Shown here: piece after piece, positions 12,712 through 14,266 of the stretch | Layout of the letters: each line of letters begins with the position of its first letter | How positions within the stretch are numbered: position 1 is the stretch's first letter | Source of the DNA: Syntrophorhabdaceae bacterium PtaU1.Bin034 | GTDB taxonomy: Bacteria; Desulfobacterota_G; Syntrophorhabdia; Syntrophorhabdales; WCHB1-27 | Direction: 5' to 3' | DNA length: 14,266 nt | NCBI GenBank assembly: GCA_002067405.1 | Contig: MVRP01000095.1 | Coordinates: forward strand, 1 to 14,266 | Notes under the pieces: model-generated | Databases searched by the model: none | What the model was told of the DNA's origin: nothing | What the model saw: only the letters and a program-made list of their open reading frames with translations | Position numbers and translations under genes: made by a program

Positions 12712-13689
12712 ATGAAACGAGTTTTTACAGCAATCTCGGTGTCTTTATTTATTCTTCTGTTTGCTTTGGTCAATCTTGTCTCAGCAGACAATTTGCGCAA
12801 GGTACGCATCGGGTATAACGGCGCGGCCTGCGAAGCAGCCCTTTTTCTTGCCTATCACAAAGGGTACTTCAAGGACGCAGGCATAGAGGCTGAGCTGGTC
12901 AAGATGGACTTCGAGACCTTGAAGGAGGGCCTTGCCACAGGCAAGATCGATGCCACCCAGGGAAATTTCAAATGGATCAAACCCATCGAACAGGGCCTTA
13001 ACGTCAGGCTTGTGGCGGGCCTCCACAATGGATGCATTCAGCTTGTGGTACCAAAAAATTCACCCATCAAGTCAATCAAAGACCTGAAGGGCAAGACCGT
13101 CGGCGTCGAGGCCATCGGCGGCGGCCCCATGATCCTTCTCGCTATAGAGCTCAAGAAGGCCGGGATCGATTTCAAGAAAGACGTAAGCTGGAAAGCCTAT
13201 CCCGGACCCCAGATGGAGCAGGCTGCCGAGAAAGGTGAGATCGATGCCATAGGCATATGGGATCCGTGGGGGGAAGTCGCCCTTCAGAAAAACACCTACC
13301 GGAGGATTTTCAGCAGCGCTCACGACACACCCTATAAAGACCTCTATTGCTGCTTTCTTGGGTTGAGGGCCGACTTCATCACCAAGGAGCCCGAGCTGGC
13401 GAAACGAGTCGTCGAGGCATGGCTGAAAGGGATCGAGACCGTTGCCAAAAACCCGGAGGAAGCCGCGAAGATCGAGCTCGACAACAAGTACACGGGCGGT
13501 GATATCAAGCTGATCACAAAACTCCTCAAGAGTTATAAATGGGAACCGGGGGTCAAGCGGGCGGCCCAGGACCTCAAATTCTATATCAAGGAACAGAAGG
13601 CCCAGGGAATACTGCTGCCCACAACGAATGAAACCGAGTTCTACAACCGGCTCTTCGCCCAGGTGATTCCAAGCTATAAAGGAAAATAG
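12712..13689 (+). CDS. ABC transporter periplasmic binding protein, SsuA/TauA/NMT1-like, copy 2
   Basis: This 325-aa exported binding protein has the same fold family as the one at 7903 but is clearly diverged from it. I chose ATG 12712 because AAGGAGGT lies at 12701-12708 and the protein then opens with a clean signal peptide: MKR, hydrophobic 4-22, cleavage after V-S-A (23-25). An in-frame ATG at 12688 would add eight residues, would place the ribosome binding site inside the gene and has no site of its own. The mature protein starts with VRIGYNGAACEAALFLAYHKGYFKDAGIEAELV, the standard motif for this family, and GLATGKIDATQGNF (73-86) corresponds to the second ligand-loop region. It heads its own transcription unit and is followed directly by a permease gene, sharing one base with it. 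The ligand is unknown and may differ from that of copy 1. Confidence 0.93.
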   Translation: MKRVFTAISVSLFILLFALVNLVSADNLRKVRIGYNGAACEAALFLAYHKGYFKDAGIEAELVKMDFETLKEGLATGKIDATQGNFKWIKPIEQGLNVRLVAGLHNGCIQLVVPKNSPIKSIKDLKGKTVGVEAIGGGPMILLAIELKKAGIDFKKDVSWKAYPGPQMEQAAEKGEIDAIGIWDPWGEVALQKNTYRRIFSSAHDTPYKDLYCCFLGLRADFITKEPELAKRVVEAWLKGIETVAKNPEEAAKIELDNKYTGGDIKLITKLLKSYKWEPGVKRAAQDLKFYIKEQKAQGILLPTTNETEFYNRLFAQVIPSYKGK

Positions 13690-14266
13690 TGAAAAAGATT
13701 TCGGTGCCTCTCTCCATACTTGCACTGGCTGCTTTCCTGGCAATCCATTATCTGCTGCCGGACAAGCAGTCAGTGCAGGGCAGGAAATTCTTCGACATTC
13801 TGGCCATCTTCGGCACCGCCTTCTATGTATGCTCCCTCATCGTCTTTCACTGGACGGATAAGGTGAAAGCAAAAATCCATTCCCAGGCGCCGCTCCTCAC
13901 CTTCATTGTCGCGCTCATTATCGCGTGGGAGCTTCTCACCATAAAATCGGGGAAGCTCCCCCTCCCCTATTTCCCCTCTCTCGAAAGCATCGTGACGGTC
14001 TTCGCTTCCGACTGGGACACACTCGGGATCAGCACACTTTACTCCCTGAGACTTCTTTTCCTGGGTTACTTTATCGGGCTCGTGGTCGGTATTCCCCTCG
14101 GTATTTCAATGGGCTGGTCGTCGAGGTGCAACTACTGGGCGCTGCCGTTCCTGCGTTTTATCGGCCCCATTCCGGCGACCGCGTGGATACCGATCGCCAT
14201 GGCCATCTTTCCGACGAGCTTTACGGCCAGTATCTTTCTGCTCGCCCTCGCGGCCTTTTTCCCGAT
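13689..14266 (+). CDS. ABC transporter permease, SsuC/TauC-like, copy 2 (partial, cut by window end)
   Basis: The first 192 residues of an inner-membrane permease start at GTG 13689, which shares its first base with the stop codon of the binding-protein gene (TAGTG). AGGA at 13680-13683 serves as ribosome binding site. As in copy 1, an N-terminal extension with about three hydrophobic segments (about 5-23, 36-54, 68-86) ends in WELLTIK, followed by the permease core with LGYFIGLVVGIPLGI (125-139) and GPIPATAWIPIA (159-170). The EAA loop and the rest lie beyond the window. The shared extension and WxLLTxK motif put both permeases in one subfamily. An ATPase gene may follow outside the window. 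Confidence 0.9.
   Translation, partial: MKKISVPLSILALAAFLAIHYLLPDKQSVQGRKFFDILAIFGTAFYVCSLIVFHWTDKVKAKIHSQAPLLTFIVALIIAWELLTIKSGKLPLPYFPSLESIVTVFASDWDTLGISTLYSLRLLFLGYFIGLVVGIPLGISMGWSSRCNYWALPFLRFIGPIPATAWIPIAMAIFPTSFTASIFLLALAAFFP

Overview
The window looks like chromosomal DNA from an anaerobic bacterium with corrinoid-dependent C1 metabolism. It has a corrinoid-binding protein, two zinc-type methyltransferase barrels of the UroD/MtaA family and a RACo-type reductive activator. The codon choice and gene families suggest a Desulfobacterota-like or syntrophic anaerobe, for example a Syntrophorhabdus-type organism, but that placement is inference. Nearly all genes lie on the + strand. There is no rRNA, tRNA, CRISPR array or transposase that I can support.

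Layout. (1) 1-141 (-) is the 5' end of a secreted protein, transcribed divergently from everything else. (2) 512-2867 (+) is a tandem pair of PLP trans-sulfuration enzymes of the cystathionine gamma-synthase / lyase family. (3) 3401-7826 (+) is a tight cassette with overlapping genes: corrinoid protein, UroD-type methyltransferase 1, UroD-type methyltransferase 2, and a [2Fe-2S]-ASKHA corrinoid activator. A sulfonate/nitrate/taurine-type periplasmic binding protein (7903-8943) follows it. (4) 8944-9682 is a 739-base gap with no credible gene. It holds a GC-rich inverted-repeat block (about 9102-9236) and a long nested-stem element (9402-9639). (5) 9683-12522 (+) is an ABC permease, cysK (cysteine synthase) and an ABC ATPase. 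(6) 12712 to the window end (+) is a second binding protein followed by a second permease cut by the edge.

How the genes may work together. Three separate upstream regions (before 512, 3401 and 12712) carry the same promoter-like word, TTGACA-N3-ATRCTCAA. I therefore read the trans-sulfuration pair, the methyltransferase/ABC cassette and the second ABC system as one regulon. The sum of parts is corrinoid methyl transfer by thiol-type zinc barrels, sulfonate-type import, cysteine synthase and trans-sulfuration. This points to uptake and demethylation of a methylated organosulfur compound with sulfur routed into cysteine, homocysteine or methionine. The substrate itself cannot be read from the sequence.

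Two non-coding structures deserve attention. One is a strongly paired leader of about 130 nt (3247-3374) between the promoter and the corrinoid-protein gene. The other is the roughly 240-nt nested-stem element (9402-9639) just upstream of the first permease. Neither matches a riboswitch or RNA family that I can recognise.
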